From assembly GCA_046727855.1 (NCBI GenBank), contig JBKPDL010000002.1, positions 1-19,541 of the forward strand: a stretch of 19,541 nt of DNA, read 5' to 3'. The notes beneath the pieces were generated by a model. That model made no database searches and was not told where the DNA came from. It saw only the letters and a list, made by a program, of their open reading frames with translations. Shown here piece by piece: positions 8,322-15,840 of this stretch. Origin of the DNA: DASPWV01 sp046727855 (GTDB lineage Bacteria; Acidobacteriota; Vicinamibacteria; Vicinamibacterales; UBA2999). Each line of letters opens with the position of its first letter. Positions within the stretch are counted from its first letter, which is position 1. A program made the position numbers and the translations under genes.

Positions 8322-8338
8322 CCCACGGGTGATACGCT
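8310..8338 (+). promoter_or_regulatory. Predicted sigma70-type promoter for ugd and the plus-strand train
   Basis: A perfect -35 hexamer TTGACA (8310-8315) is followed by a 17-nt spacer and a weak -10 TACGCT (8333-8338). The extended -10 dinucleotide TG lies at 8330-8331, which can compensate for the poor hexamer. Transcription would start near 8345, leaving only about 12 nt before the ATG at 8357. No Shine-Dalgarno is visible there, so the transcript may be nearly leaderless. Confidence 0.55.
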
Positions 8339-8356
8339 GACGAGTTTTGAACCGTC

Positions 8357-9652
8357 ATGAAAATCGCAGTTGTGGGGAGTGGGTACGTCGGTCTGGTGCT
8401 GGGGGCCTGTCTCGCAGAGACCGGCAACGACGTGACATGTGTCGACACGGACGAAGCCAAAGTCCGGATGCTGCGCAAGGGCCGTGTCCCGATCTATGAG
8501 CCGGGCCTGACCGAGCTCGTGCAGCGCAACAAAGCTGAGGGGCGGCTGATCTTTACAACTCAGCTCGCGCGCGCTGTCAAAGCCTCGCAGATTATCTTCA
8601 TTGCCGTCGGGACGCCGCAGGGAGAAGATGGGGCCGCCGATCTGCAGCACGTGCTCAGCGTCGCGCGCGAGATCGGCAAGGCGATGGACGGCTATCGCGT
8701 CATCGTCAACAAGAGCACGGTTCCGGTCGGCACCGCGGAAAAGGTGCGTGCCATCATCCGGCGCGAGACCACGCATCCGTTCAGCGTGGTCAGTAACCCC
8801 GAGTTTCTCAAGCAGGGCGCGGCGGTCGACGACTTCATGAAGCCGGACCGGGTCGTCATCGGCGCCGAGGATCCACGCGGGGCCGAGCTCATGGTGGCGC
8901 TACACCAGCCCTTCACGCGTACCGGGGCGCCCATCATGGTGATGGACTGCGCCAGCGCGGAGTTGTCGAAGTACGCGTCGAACGCGATCCTCGCCACCAA
9001 GATCTCGTTCATGAACGAGATCGCCAACGTCTGCGAGTTATTCGGTGCCGATGTCGATCGTGTGCGGCAGGCAGTCGGGGCCGATCGTCGCATTGGTCCG
9101 TCATTCCTGTTCCCGGGCGTCGGCTACGGCGGCAGCTGTTTCCCAAAGGACGTCAAAGCGCTCGTGCGTTTTTCGGCCGACAAGAAGTACGACTTCAAGA
9201 TTTTGAGAGCGGTCGAATCGGTCAACGAGTCACAGAAACGCACGCTGGTGCGGAAGATGGATGCCCACTTCGGGTCGCTCAAGGGTCGCACGATTGCGTT
9301 GTGGGGCCTAGCCTTCAAACCGAAGACCGACGACATGCGCGAGGCGCCGGCGATTGCGATCGTGCAGGCGCTGCTCGAAAAGGGCGCCAAGGTCCAGGCG
9401 TTCGATCCGGAGGCGGTGCGGGCCGCGCGAGGCATCTTCGGCACGAAGATTACCTATTCCACGAAGAGCTACGACGCGCTCCGCGGCGCGGATGCGCTTG
9501 CGATCGTCACCGAGTGGCATGAGTTCCGCGAGCCCGACTTTGCCCGCATGCGCAAGCTGATGCGAACTCCCGTGGTGTTCGATGGGCGGAACATCTATCA
9601 GCCGCAGCAGATGAAGGCGCACGGCTTCACGTATTACTCGATCGGACGATAG
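8357..9652 (+). CDS. ugd: UDP-glucose 6-dehydrogenase
   Basis: Cytoplasmic NAD-dependent enzyme that oxidises UDP-glucose twice to give UDP-glucuronate. Its 431 residues match the usual bacterial length. The N-terminal Rossmann motif is GSGYVG (Gly7, Gly9, Gly12), with Asp30 ending the second strand. IAVGTP (82-87), NKSTVPVGT (118-126) and NPEFLKQGAA (147-156) are conserved family blocks. In the central dimerisation domain Lys205 and Asn209 lie in SAELSKYASNA. The catalytic nucleophile is Cys261 in GYGGSCFPKD, with Asp265 four residues later. The C-terminal UDP-binding domain includes WGLAFKPKTDDMRE (about 315-328). It heads the plus-strand train, with galE beginning 1 nt after its stop. The product is the substrate for the UDP-xylose synthase on the divergent operon. 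Confidence 0.97.
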   Translation: MKIAVVGSGYVGLVLGACLAETGNDVTCVDTDEAKVRMLRKGRVPIYEPGLTELVQRNKAEGRLIFTTQLARAVKASQIIFIAVGTPQGEDGAADLQHVLSVAREIGKAMDGYRVIVNKSTVPVGTAEKVRAIIRRETTHPFSVVSNPEFLKQGAAVDDFMKPDRVVIGAEDPRGAELMVALHQPFTRTGAPIMVMDCASAELSKYASNAILATKISFMNEIANVCELFGADVDRVRQAVGADRRIGPSFLFPGVGYGGSCFPKDVKALVRFSADKKYDFKILRAVESVNESQKRTLVRKMDAHFGSLKGRTIALWGLAFKPKTDDMREAPAIAIVQALLEKGAKVQAFDPEAVRAARGIFGTKITYSTKSYDALRGADALAIVTEWHEFREPDFARMRKLMRTPVVFDGRNIYQPQQMKAHGFTYYSIGR

Positions 9653-9653
9653 C

Positions 9654-10679
9654 GTGGCGCGGGTGCTCGTGACCGGCGGCGCGGGCTACATCGGCAGTCA
9701 TGCCGTGCGAGCGCTGCGGGACGCCGCTCACTTCGTGGTCGTGTTGGACGACTTGTCCGCCGGCCACGCCGACGCGGTGCCTGGCGACGTAGCCCTGGTT
9801 CAGGCCTCCACTGGCGACCATGACACGGTGCTGCGCGCGCTCCGCGACCACCGCGCGGATGCGGTCATGCATTTCGCCGCGTGGCTTGCGCCCGCCGATT
9901 CGGTTCGCGACCCGCTCGGTTACTATCACAACAATGTGGTGGGCTCGCTGGCCCTGCTGCGCGCCATGGCCGAGGCTGGCGTCCGCCGACTGGTGTTCTC
10001 CTCGACCTGTGCAGTCTACGGCGAGGCTGCGACCGTTCCGATAGTGGAATCATTGGAGACCCGGCCGATTAACGCCTACGGCGAAACCAAGCTGGCCGTC
10101 GAGCGGGCGCTTGGCCACGTGGAACGCGCTCACGGGATGCGCTGGATTGCGCTGCGTTATTTCAATGCGTCTGGCGCGCACCCCGACGGTAGCATCGGCG
10201 AAGATCACGACCCGGAGATTCACCTGATCCCTCGGGCGATCGAGGCCGCCCGCAGCGAGCAGCCGTTGACGGTGTTCGGCGACGACTATCCGACGCCGGA
10301 TGGCACCTGCATTCGCGACTATATTCATGTGTGCGATCTCGCCGACGCCCACGTGCGGGCCCTCCTCGCGCTCGAAGCCGGCGCGCCCTCCACGGCCTAC
10401 AACGCGGGAACCGGACGCGGCCATTCGGTGCGGGACGTGATTGACACGGTCGGCCGCGTCGTTGGCGCGCCCGTGCGCTGGACGCTGGGCCCGCGCCGCG
10501 CCGGCGATCCCGCCGTTCTGTATGCCGCGAGCGACCGGTTACACCGCGAGCTGGGCTGGACACCGCAGTTCCCCGCGCTCGAGACAATCGTGCGGCACGC
10601 ATGGCAGTGGCACCAGGCGCACCCGCGCGGTTACGGCGCGCGCGATCGAGAGTCCCAGGCGCCGGACCGAACCAGCTGA
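9654..10679 (+). CDS. galE: UDP-glucose 4-epimerase
   Basis: Extended SDR enzyme interconverting UDP-glucose and UDP-galactose through a bound NAD. Its 341 residues begin with GTG at 9654, one base after the ugd stop. Starting there puts GGAGYIG (8-14; Gly8, Gly11, Gly14) at the normal distance from the N-terminus. The active site shows SSTCAVYG (116-123) and Tyr142-x3-Lys146 in NAYGETK. The GalE-specific blocks RYFNASGAHPDG, CIRDYIHVCDLADAH and YNAGTGRGHSV are present. The last 25 or so residues are polar and not conserved-looking. The stop TGA shares its last base with the ATG of the ABC exporter gene (TGATG), so translation is likely coupled. It provides UDP-galactose for the glycosyltransferases of the locus. 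Confidence 0.95.
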   Translation: MARVLVTGGAGYIGSHAVRALRDAAHFVVVLDDLSAGHADAVPGDVALVQASTGDHDTVLRALRDHRADAVMHFAAWLAPADSVRDPLGYYHNNVVGSLALLRAMAEAGVRRLVFSSTCAVYGEAATVPIVESLETRPINAYGETKLAVERALGHVERAHGMRWIALRYFNASGAHPDGSIGEDHDPEIHLIPRAIEAARSEQPLTVFGDDYPTPDGTCIRDYIHVCDLADAHVRALLALEAGAPSTAYNAGTGRGHSVRDVIDTVGRVVGAPVRWTLGPRRAGDPAVLYAASDRLHRELGWTPQFPALETIVRHAWQWHQAHPRGYGARDRESQAPDRTS

Positions 10680-12448
10680 TGGAAGTCTTCCTGAGGCTAC
10701 TGCGCTACGCGGCGCCTCACCGCGTCCTGATCACCGGCGCGGTGCTGGCGATGATCGTGTACGGCGCAGCCTCCGCCGCGCTCGCGTGGTTGATCAAACC
10801 AATTATTGACGACGTCCTCGCACATCAGTCCTCGCTCGGGTTTGTCGCAGGCGGCATCCTGACCGCGTATTTCTTCAAGGGTCTTGGCAACTATTTTTCC
10901 AGCTACCTGATGGACGACCTGGGCCATCGGGTTGTGATGAAGCTGCGTAACGATCTCTTTCGCCACCTGCTCGATCAGTCGGCGGCGTTCTTCGCGCGTA
11001 GCACAACCGGGAAGCTGTTGTCGCGCATCAACAACGATGTCGGTCAGGTGCAACGCACCGTCGCCGAAACCGTTGGCGATCTTGCGCGCGAATCGCTCGC
11101 GCTCGTCGGTTTTGCTGTGCTGCTGTTCTATTACGACGCGCGGCTGGCCATTCTCTGCATGACCGCTGCGCCGCTCGCCGTTTACCCGCTCGTGAAGTTT
11201 GGCCGGCAGTTGCGCAGGGTGACGCGGTGGAGTCAAGAAAAGCTCGAACACCTGTCACATGTTGCGGGCGAGGCGTTCACAGGTCATCGCATTGTGAAGG
11301 CGTTTGGCGCCGAAGGCCGCGAGGCGGCGAAGTTCGAACGCGCATCGTGGAAGCTCTATCGCACCAATCTGAGGGTTACCAGCGTGCTGTCGGTGCTGCC
11401 ACCGTTGATGGAGTTTCTTGGCGGCGCAGCGATTGCCGGCGCTCTCTGGTACGGCAGCCGGGAAATTGCCATGGGCCGGCTCACCGCAGGCGAGTTCACC
11501 TCGTTTGTGACGGCGTTGCTGCTGATGTACGGCCCGGTCAAAAAACTGAGCCGCGTCAACGCCAACCTCCAGCAGGCGGTGGCGGCGTCCGAGCGCATCT
11601 TCGAGCTGCTCGACCTGCATACCGAGGTCAAGGAAGCTCCCGATGCCCGTCCGTTGCCCGCGTTCCGCGACGCAATCGAGTTTCGCGACGTCGTTTTTCA
11701 GTATGAAGACGGACGTGGCCGCAACACGCTGAAAGGCATTTCCTTCTCGGTTCGCGCCGGACAGAGTGTAGCGATCGTGGGCCGGAGCGGGGCGGGCAAG
11801 ACGACGCTGGTCAATCTGCTGCCGCGGTTCTACGACGTGACGGGCGGCGCCATCCTCGTCGATGGCCTCGACATCAGGCAGGCAACGCTCAAGTCGCTGC
11901 GCGCCCAGATCGGGATCGTCACGCAGGACACGGTGCTCTTCGACGACACGATTGCCAACAACATCGCATACGGCGTGCCCGGGGTGGCTCGTGAGCAGAT
12001 CGAAGCCTCGGCGCGCGCGGCGCATGCGCACGACTTCATCGTGACCCTGCCCGAGGGATACGAGACGCGCATCGGTGAGCGGGGGCAGCGGCTCTCGGGA
12101 GGGCAGCGGCAGCGCCTTGCGATTGCCCGCGCCCTGCTCAAGAACTCGCCGATTCTGATCCTCGACGAGGCGACCTCATCGCTCGATTCTGAATCCGAGC
12201 GGCTCGTTCAGGACGCGCTCGTCACGCTGATGATGAACCGTACTTCCTTCGTCATCGCTCACCGTCTCTCGACCGTGCGGCGGGCCGATGCGATCATCGT
12301 GCTGGAGCGGGGACGCATCGCCGAAATTGGCCGCCACGAGGAGCTGGTGAATCGTCCGGGCGGAGTGTACGCGCGCTTGCACCAGATGCAGCTGATCGAG
12401 AGTTCCCGCTTCAAAGTGCAGCCATCGCGGATGGAGTCGCCGCTTTGA
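10679..12448 (+). CDS. msbA: MsbA-type ABC exporter (lipid A or lipid-linked glycan flippase), fused permease/ATPase
   Basis: Half-size ABC exporter of 589 residues that works as a homodimer in the inner membrane. The start is the ATG at 10679; a longer frame from 10601 only re-reads galE. The membrane domain spans about 1-310, with hydrophobic segments near 15-40, 55-75, 140-158, 160-176, 245-260 and 275-288. The ATPase domain shows Walker A GRSGAGKT (368-375), Q-loop Gln416, signature LSGGQ (472-476), Walker B ILILDE (492-497) and switch His528. The sequence is closest in style to MsbA. An ABC flippase for undecaprenyl-linked glycan, as PglK does in Campylobacter, is an alternative given the upstream sugar genes. 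About 15 residues trail beyond the usual MsbA end. The stop overlaps yicC as TTGA. Confidence 0.85.
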   Translation: MEVFLRLLRYAAPHRVLITGAVLAMIVYGAASAALAWLIKPIIDDVLAHQSSLGFVAGGILTAYFFKGLGNYFSSYLMDDLGHRVVMKLRNDLFRHLLDQSAAFFARSTTGKLLSRINNDVGQVQRTVAETVGDLARESLALVGFAVLLFYYDARLAILCMTAAPLAVYPLVKFGRQLRRVTRWSQEKLEHLSHVAGEAFTGHRIVKAFGAEGREAAKFERASWKLYRTNLRVTSVLSVLPPLMEFLGGAAIAGALWYGSREIAMGRLTAGEFTSFVTALLLMYGPVKKLSRVNANLQQAVAASERIFELLDLHTEVKEAPDARPLPAFRDAIEFRDVVFQYEDGRGRNTLKGISFSVRAGQSVAIVGRSGAGKTTLVNLLPRFYDVTGGAILVDGLDIRQATLKSLRAQIGIVTQDTVLFDDTIANNIAYGVPGVAREQIEASARAAHAHDFIVTLPEGYETRIGERGQRLSGGQRQRLAIARALLKNSPILILDEATSSLDSESERLVQDALVTLMMNRTSFVIAHRLSTVRRADAIIVLERGRIAEIGRHEELVNRPGGVYARLHQMQLIESSRFKVQPSRMESPL

Positions 12449-13335
12449 TCAGAAGCATGACGGGATTTGCGTCGCTGACGCGCGAGGACGAGCGCGGCAC
12501 GATTGGCATCACCGTCCGCGCCGTCAATCATCGCTTTCTCGATATGCAGTTGCGGCTGCCGCCGCAGCTCGCCGATCTCGAACCGAGAATTCGCGGGCGG
12601 CTACAGAAGCGCCTGACCAGAGGGCGCATCGAGCTGACGCTCGCGCTGCAGCAGCGGCAAGGCGCCGCACCGATCGTGGAGTTGCAGCAGGAGTTTGCGC
12701 GCGCGCTCGCCGCCGCGATCGACGTGGCGCGCGAAAGCGGGCTGGTCAAAGGCGAACTGACCCCCGGTGACCTGCTGCGCCTGCCGCAGGCGTTCAATAT
12801 CCGCGACCGCATCGCCGAGTCTGAAACCCTGGGACGGTTCTATGGCACCACGGTGGAAACCGCGCTCGAGGCAGCGCTCGACGAGCTCGAGCTGATGCGC
12901 ATTCGCGAAGGCGAGCATCTTGCCGCCGACCTGGAGGCTCGACAGGCAATGCTGGCAGAGCTGATCGACGGCCTCGAAGCGGGTGCCGACCTGGGCCGGC
13001 AGGAGCTGGAGGCTCGTCTCGGCGAGCGCGTGAGGGAGTTGATGGCGGCCGTTCCGGCCGATCCCGTCGCGGTCGCGCAGGAGATCGTGCGCGTCGCGCA
13101 GCGCTCCGATATCAGCGAAGAGGTCACGCGTTTTCGCGGCCATCTCGCGCACTGGACGGCGCTGGCGTCGAGCGAGGAGCCGTGCGGGCGAAAGCTGGAT
13201 TTCCTGCTGCAGGAGATGAATCGCGAGATCAACACCATCGGCGCGAAGGCCGACGGTTTGCAGGTTTCGGAGTTGATCATCCAGGCGAAGGCGGAACTCG
13301 AGCGGATGCGCGAGCAGGTCCAGAATGTCGAGTAA
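12445..13335 (+). CDS. yicC: YicC/YloC family endoribonuclease
   Basis: Member of the YicC/YloC family, linked in other bacteria to endoribonucleolytic RNA decay. The protein has 296 residues. The TTG at 12445 gives MIRSMTGFAS, the canonical family N-terminus, whereas the first ATG (12457) would remove it; TTG is therefore chosen. The middle is rich in charged helices. The C-terminal block is highly typical: DISEEVTRFRGHL (about 227-239), then GRKLDFLLQEMNREINTIG (about 250-268). The start overlaps the exporter stop as TTGA and its end overlaps gmk by 11 nt. Neighbourhood with gmk is a widespread pairing and supports the call. Confidence 0.93.
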   Translation: MIRSMTGFASLTREDERGTIGITVRAVNHRFLDMQLRLPPQLADLEPRIRGRLQKRLTRGRIELTLALQQRQGAAPIVELQQEFARALAAAIDVARESGLVKGELTPGDLLRLPQAFNIRDRIAESETLGRFYGTTVETALEAALDELELMRIREGEHLAADLEARQAMLAELIDGLEAGADLGRQELEARLGERVRELMAAVPADPVAVAQEIVRVAQRSDISEEVTRFRGHLAHWTALASSEEPCGRKLDFLLQEMNREINTIGAKADGLQVSELIIQAKAELERMREQVQNVE

Positions 13336-13951
13336 GCCGCCCCGTGGGCTGCTCTTCATCGTATCGGCGCCGTCGGGCACGGGCAAGACGACACTCGTCG
13401 AGCGCCTCGTTCAGGTGCTGCCGAATCTCCGGATGTCGCGCTCGTACACTTCGCGCGCCACGCGCAACGGTGAGCGCGATGGGGTCGACTATAATTTCAT
13501 CAGTCAGCGCGAGTTTCGGGAGCGGATCGAGCGCTGTGAATTCCTGGAGTGGGCCGACGTGTTCGGTCACTACTACGGAACGGGCGCGCAGGACCTCGAG
13601 CAGCTGCTCGCGGCCGAGCAGGACGTCGTGCTGGTCATCGACGTTCAGGGCGCGCGCCAGGTTAAGGCGCGCGGAGTCGATCACACCTCGATTTTCGTGT
13701 TGCCGCCGTCGTTTCAAGCGCTCGAGCAGCGGCTGCGCGGCCGCAGCAAGGACACTGAAGAACAAATGCAGCGGCGCCTCGCGACCGCGCGCGCGGAGGC
13801 GGCCAGCTACATCGACTACGACTACGTTGTCGTCAACGACGAGCTCGACGCAACCGTGGCGCGGTTGCGCGATATCATCGAAGCCGAACGGTCACGGATG
13901 CATCGCATGAAACCCCTGGCCGAAAGGATCATCAAAACATTTCAGGCATGA
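13325..13951 (+). CDS. gmk: Guanylate kinase
   Basis: Cytosolic enzyme phosphorylating GMP or dGMP with ATP to GDP or dGDP. Its 208 residues are standard length. The P-loop is APSGTGKT (15-22). The GMP-binding region holds RSYTSRATRNGERDGVDYNF-type residues from about 39, including the SYTSR block. The lid and base region includes FLEWADVFGHYYGT (about 73-86), then DVQGARQVK. The ATG lies inside the end of yicC (11-nt overlap) and the TGA overlaps the coaBC start as ATGA. In many bacteria rpoZ follows gmk, but there is no room for it here. Confidence 0.96.
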   Translation: MSSKPPRGLLFIVSAPSGTGKTTLVERLVQVLPNLRMSRSYTSRATRNGERDGVDYNFISQREFRERIERCEFLEWADVFGHYYGTGAQDLEQLLAAEQDVVLVIDVQGARQVKARGVDHTSIFVLPPSFQALEQRLRGRSKDTEEQMQRRLATARAEAASYIDYDYVVVNDELDATVARLRDIIEAERSRMHRMKPLAERIIKTFQA

Positions 13952-15174
13952 CCATGGGCTTCATTGCGCTTGGCGTCAGCGGCGGCATCGGCGCTTACAA
14001 AGCGGTGGAAGTCGCGCGTGGCCTGCAGAAGGAAGGGCACGACGTGGTCACGGTGATGACGCGGTCGGCACGCCGCTTCGTCGGACCGGTCACGTTCGAG
14101 GCAATCACGCGGCGTGAGGTCATCACCGACCAATGGAAGCCAGGCGCCAACGCCGACATCGAACATATCTCCATCGCGTCCACGATCGACCTGCTGCTGG
14201 TCGCCCCAGCGACCGCGAACGTAATCGGCAAGTTCGCGAACGGCATTGCGGACGATTTTCTTTCGTCCTTGTACATCGCTACGCCCGCTCCGGTGTTGAT
14301 CGCGCCTGCGATGAACAGCAACATGTTCGCTCATCCTGCCGTCGTAGAAAATCTCGAGACGCTGACCGCGCGCGGCGTGCGGTTCGTCGAACCCGGTGAA
14401 GGGTATCTCGCGTGCGGCTGGATAGGGAAAGGCCGTCTCGCGGAGCCGGCCGAAGTGGTGGCAGCGGTTGCCACGATGCTTCGGCCGACCGGCGCGCTCA
14501 ATGGCAAACGGATGCTGATCACCGCGGGACCTACTTACGAAGACATTGATCCGGTGCGCTTTATCGCGAATCGATCGAGCGGAAAGATGGGATACGCGCT
14601 CGCCGCGGAAGCCGTGCGCCGCGGCGCCCGCGTGACCCTCGTGAGCGGTCCAACGCATCTCACGCCGCCGCGTGTCACCGAGTTCGTTAGCGTACGCAGC
14701 GCCGCCGACATGCACGCCGCCGTCGTGGGCCGTGCGGCGGAGCAGGAGATCATCGTGATGGCGGCGGCAGTGGCCGATTTCACGCCTGCGAAGCGGTTGG
14801 AGCACAAGCGCGCCAAGGATGAGCCGCTCGACCTGACCCTGACGCCGACAAGGGACATCCTTGCCGATCTCGGTGCGCTCAGCTCGCGATCGACCGCCGA
14901 CACGCCGATGTTGATTGGCTTTGCGGCCGAAACGCACGATGTGCTCGATCACGCGCGCGAGAAGCTGCAGCGAAAGCGCGTGGACCTGATCGTCGCCAAC
15001 GACGTCGCGAAGCCTGGGGTTGGCTTCGAAACCGACACGAACGCGGTCACACTCGTCTCGCGCGACGGCATCGAAGAGGTGCCGGCACAGAGCAAAACGG
15101 CTGTCGCCGGCCGCATCCTCGATCGCATCGAGCGGATGCTGGCGTCGGCCGCGACACCCGTCCCCGGCCGGTAA
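13948..15174 (+). CDS. coaBC: Bifunctional phosphopantothenoylcysteine decarboxylase / phosphopantothenate-cysteine ligase
   Basis: Fused flavoprotein carrying out two successive steps of coenzyme A synthesis. CoaB joins cysteine to 4'-phosphopantothenate using CTP, and CoaC decarboxylates the product to 4'-phosphopantetheine. It has 408 residues. The CoaC half (about 1-180) shows GVSGGIGAYK (9-18), the active-site His73 in IEHISIA, APAMNSNM (119-126), and the lid cysteine Cys156 in EGYLACGWIGKGRL. Phe127 replaces the tryptophan commonly found after this block. The CoaB half (about 186-400) shows ITAGPTYEDIDPVR (191-204), NRSSGKMG (208-215), AAAVADF, and KxxxEPLDLTLTPTRDIL. An in-frame ATG at 13954 is an alternative start. 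It overlaps gmk by 4 nt. Confidence 0.96.
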   Translation: MTMGFIALGVSGGIGAYKAVEVARGLQKEGHDVVTVMTRSARRFVGPVTFEAITRREVITDQWKPGANADIEHISIASTIDLLLVAPATANVIGKFANGIADDFLSSLYIATPAPVLIAPAMNSNMFAHPAVVENLETLTARGVRFVEPGEGYLACGWIGKGRLAEPAEVVAAVATMLRPTGALNGKRMLITAGPTYEDIDPVRFIANRSSGKMGYALAAEAVRRGARVTLVSGPTHLTPPRVTEFVSVRSAADMHAAVVGRAAEQEIIVMAAAVADFTPAKRLEHKRAKDEPLDLTLTPTRDILADLGALSSRSTADTPMLIGFAAETHDVLDHAREKLQRKRVDLIVANDVAKPGVGFETDTNAVTLVSRDGIEEVPAQSKTAVAGRILDRIERMLASAATPVPGR

Positions 15175-15177
15175 GTC

Positions 15178-15837
15178 ATGTCGCGCGAAATCGCCGATCA
15201 TCTGCGCTACTACCAGGAGCTTGGTGTCGACGGCATCAGCCGGGACCCGGCGTGGCGCCGGCGCGCTAGCGATTCGCGGCGGGTGCTGGCGCTACTCAAA
15301 GAAGAGATCGGCCCCGCGTGCACACGCTGCAAGCTTCACGGGCTCGGGAGAACACAGGTGGTCTTCGGCGTCGGCAATCCCAACGCGGATTTGATGTTCG
15401 TTGGCGAAGGTCCAGGCGCCGACGAGGACGAACAAGGCGAACCGTTTGTCGGACGCGCCGGTCAGTTGCTCACCAAGATCATCGAAGCGATTGGTCTCAA
15501 GCGCGAAGACGTCTACATCGCCAACGTCGTCAAGTGCCGCCCGCCCGGCAACCGCAATCCGGAGCCGGACGAAGTGGAAAGCTGTCAGCCGTTTCTGTTC
15601 CGGCAGATCGCGGCCATCAGGCCAAAGGTCATCGTCGCCCTTGGCAAGTTCGCAGCGCAGTCGCTGCTGCAAACGACCGATCCGATCACGCGGCTGCGTG
15701 GTCGCGAGTTCAAATATCGCGGCGCGACACTCATTCCGACCTTTCATCCGGCGTACTTGCTGCGCAACCCGTCGTCCAAACGTGAAGTCTGGGAAGACAT
15801 GAAAAAGGTGCGCGCCATCATGGCTGCAGAAGAGTAG
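15178..15837 (+). CDS. Family 4 uracil-DNA glycosylase (4Fe-4S type)
   Basis: Removes uracil from DNA to start base-excision repair. The protein has 219 residues. The iron-sulfur ligands are visible as Cys48-x2-Cys51 and Cys120-x15-Cys136, the spacing known from thermostable family 4 enzymes. The uracil pocket motif GEGPGADEDEQGEPFVG (76-92) with RAGQLL, the VYIANVVKCRPPGNRNP block (112-128) and the C-terminal HPAYLLRNP loop complete the signature. An N-terminal extension of about 40 residues, including YYQELGVDGISRDPAWR (11-27), precedes the first cysteine; its role is unknown. The ATG is 3 nt after the coaBC stop and the gene ends 3 nt before priA. Confidence 0.93.
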   Translation: MSREIADHLRYYQELGVDGISRDPAWRRRASDSRRVLALLKEEIGPACTRCKLHGLGRTQVVFGVGNPNADLMFVGEGPGADEDEQGEPFVGRAGQLLTKIIEAIGLKREDVYIANVVKCRPPGNRNPEPDEVESCQPFLFRQIAAIRPKVIVALGKFAAQSLLQTTDPITRLRGREFKYRGATLIPTFHPAYLLRNPSSKREVWEDMKKVRAIMAAEE

Positions 15838-15840
15838 ACG

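Noticed and set aside
8261..8776. N-terminal extension of the first GT4 gene to an ATG at 8776
   Set aside because: It lies antisense to the start of ugd, has no family resemblance, and the GT4 fold begins cleanly at 8260.
13942..15201. 419-codon open frame on the minus strand opposite coaBC
   Set aside because: The plus strand encodes an intact CoaBC with all catalytic motifs. The antisense product is Arg/His-rich without domains, a usual effect of high GC.
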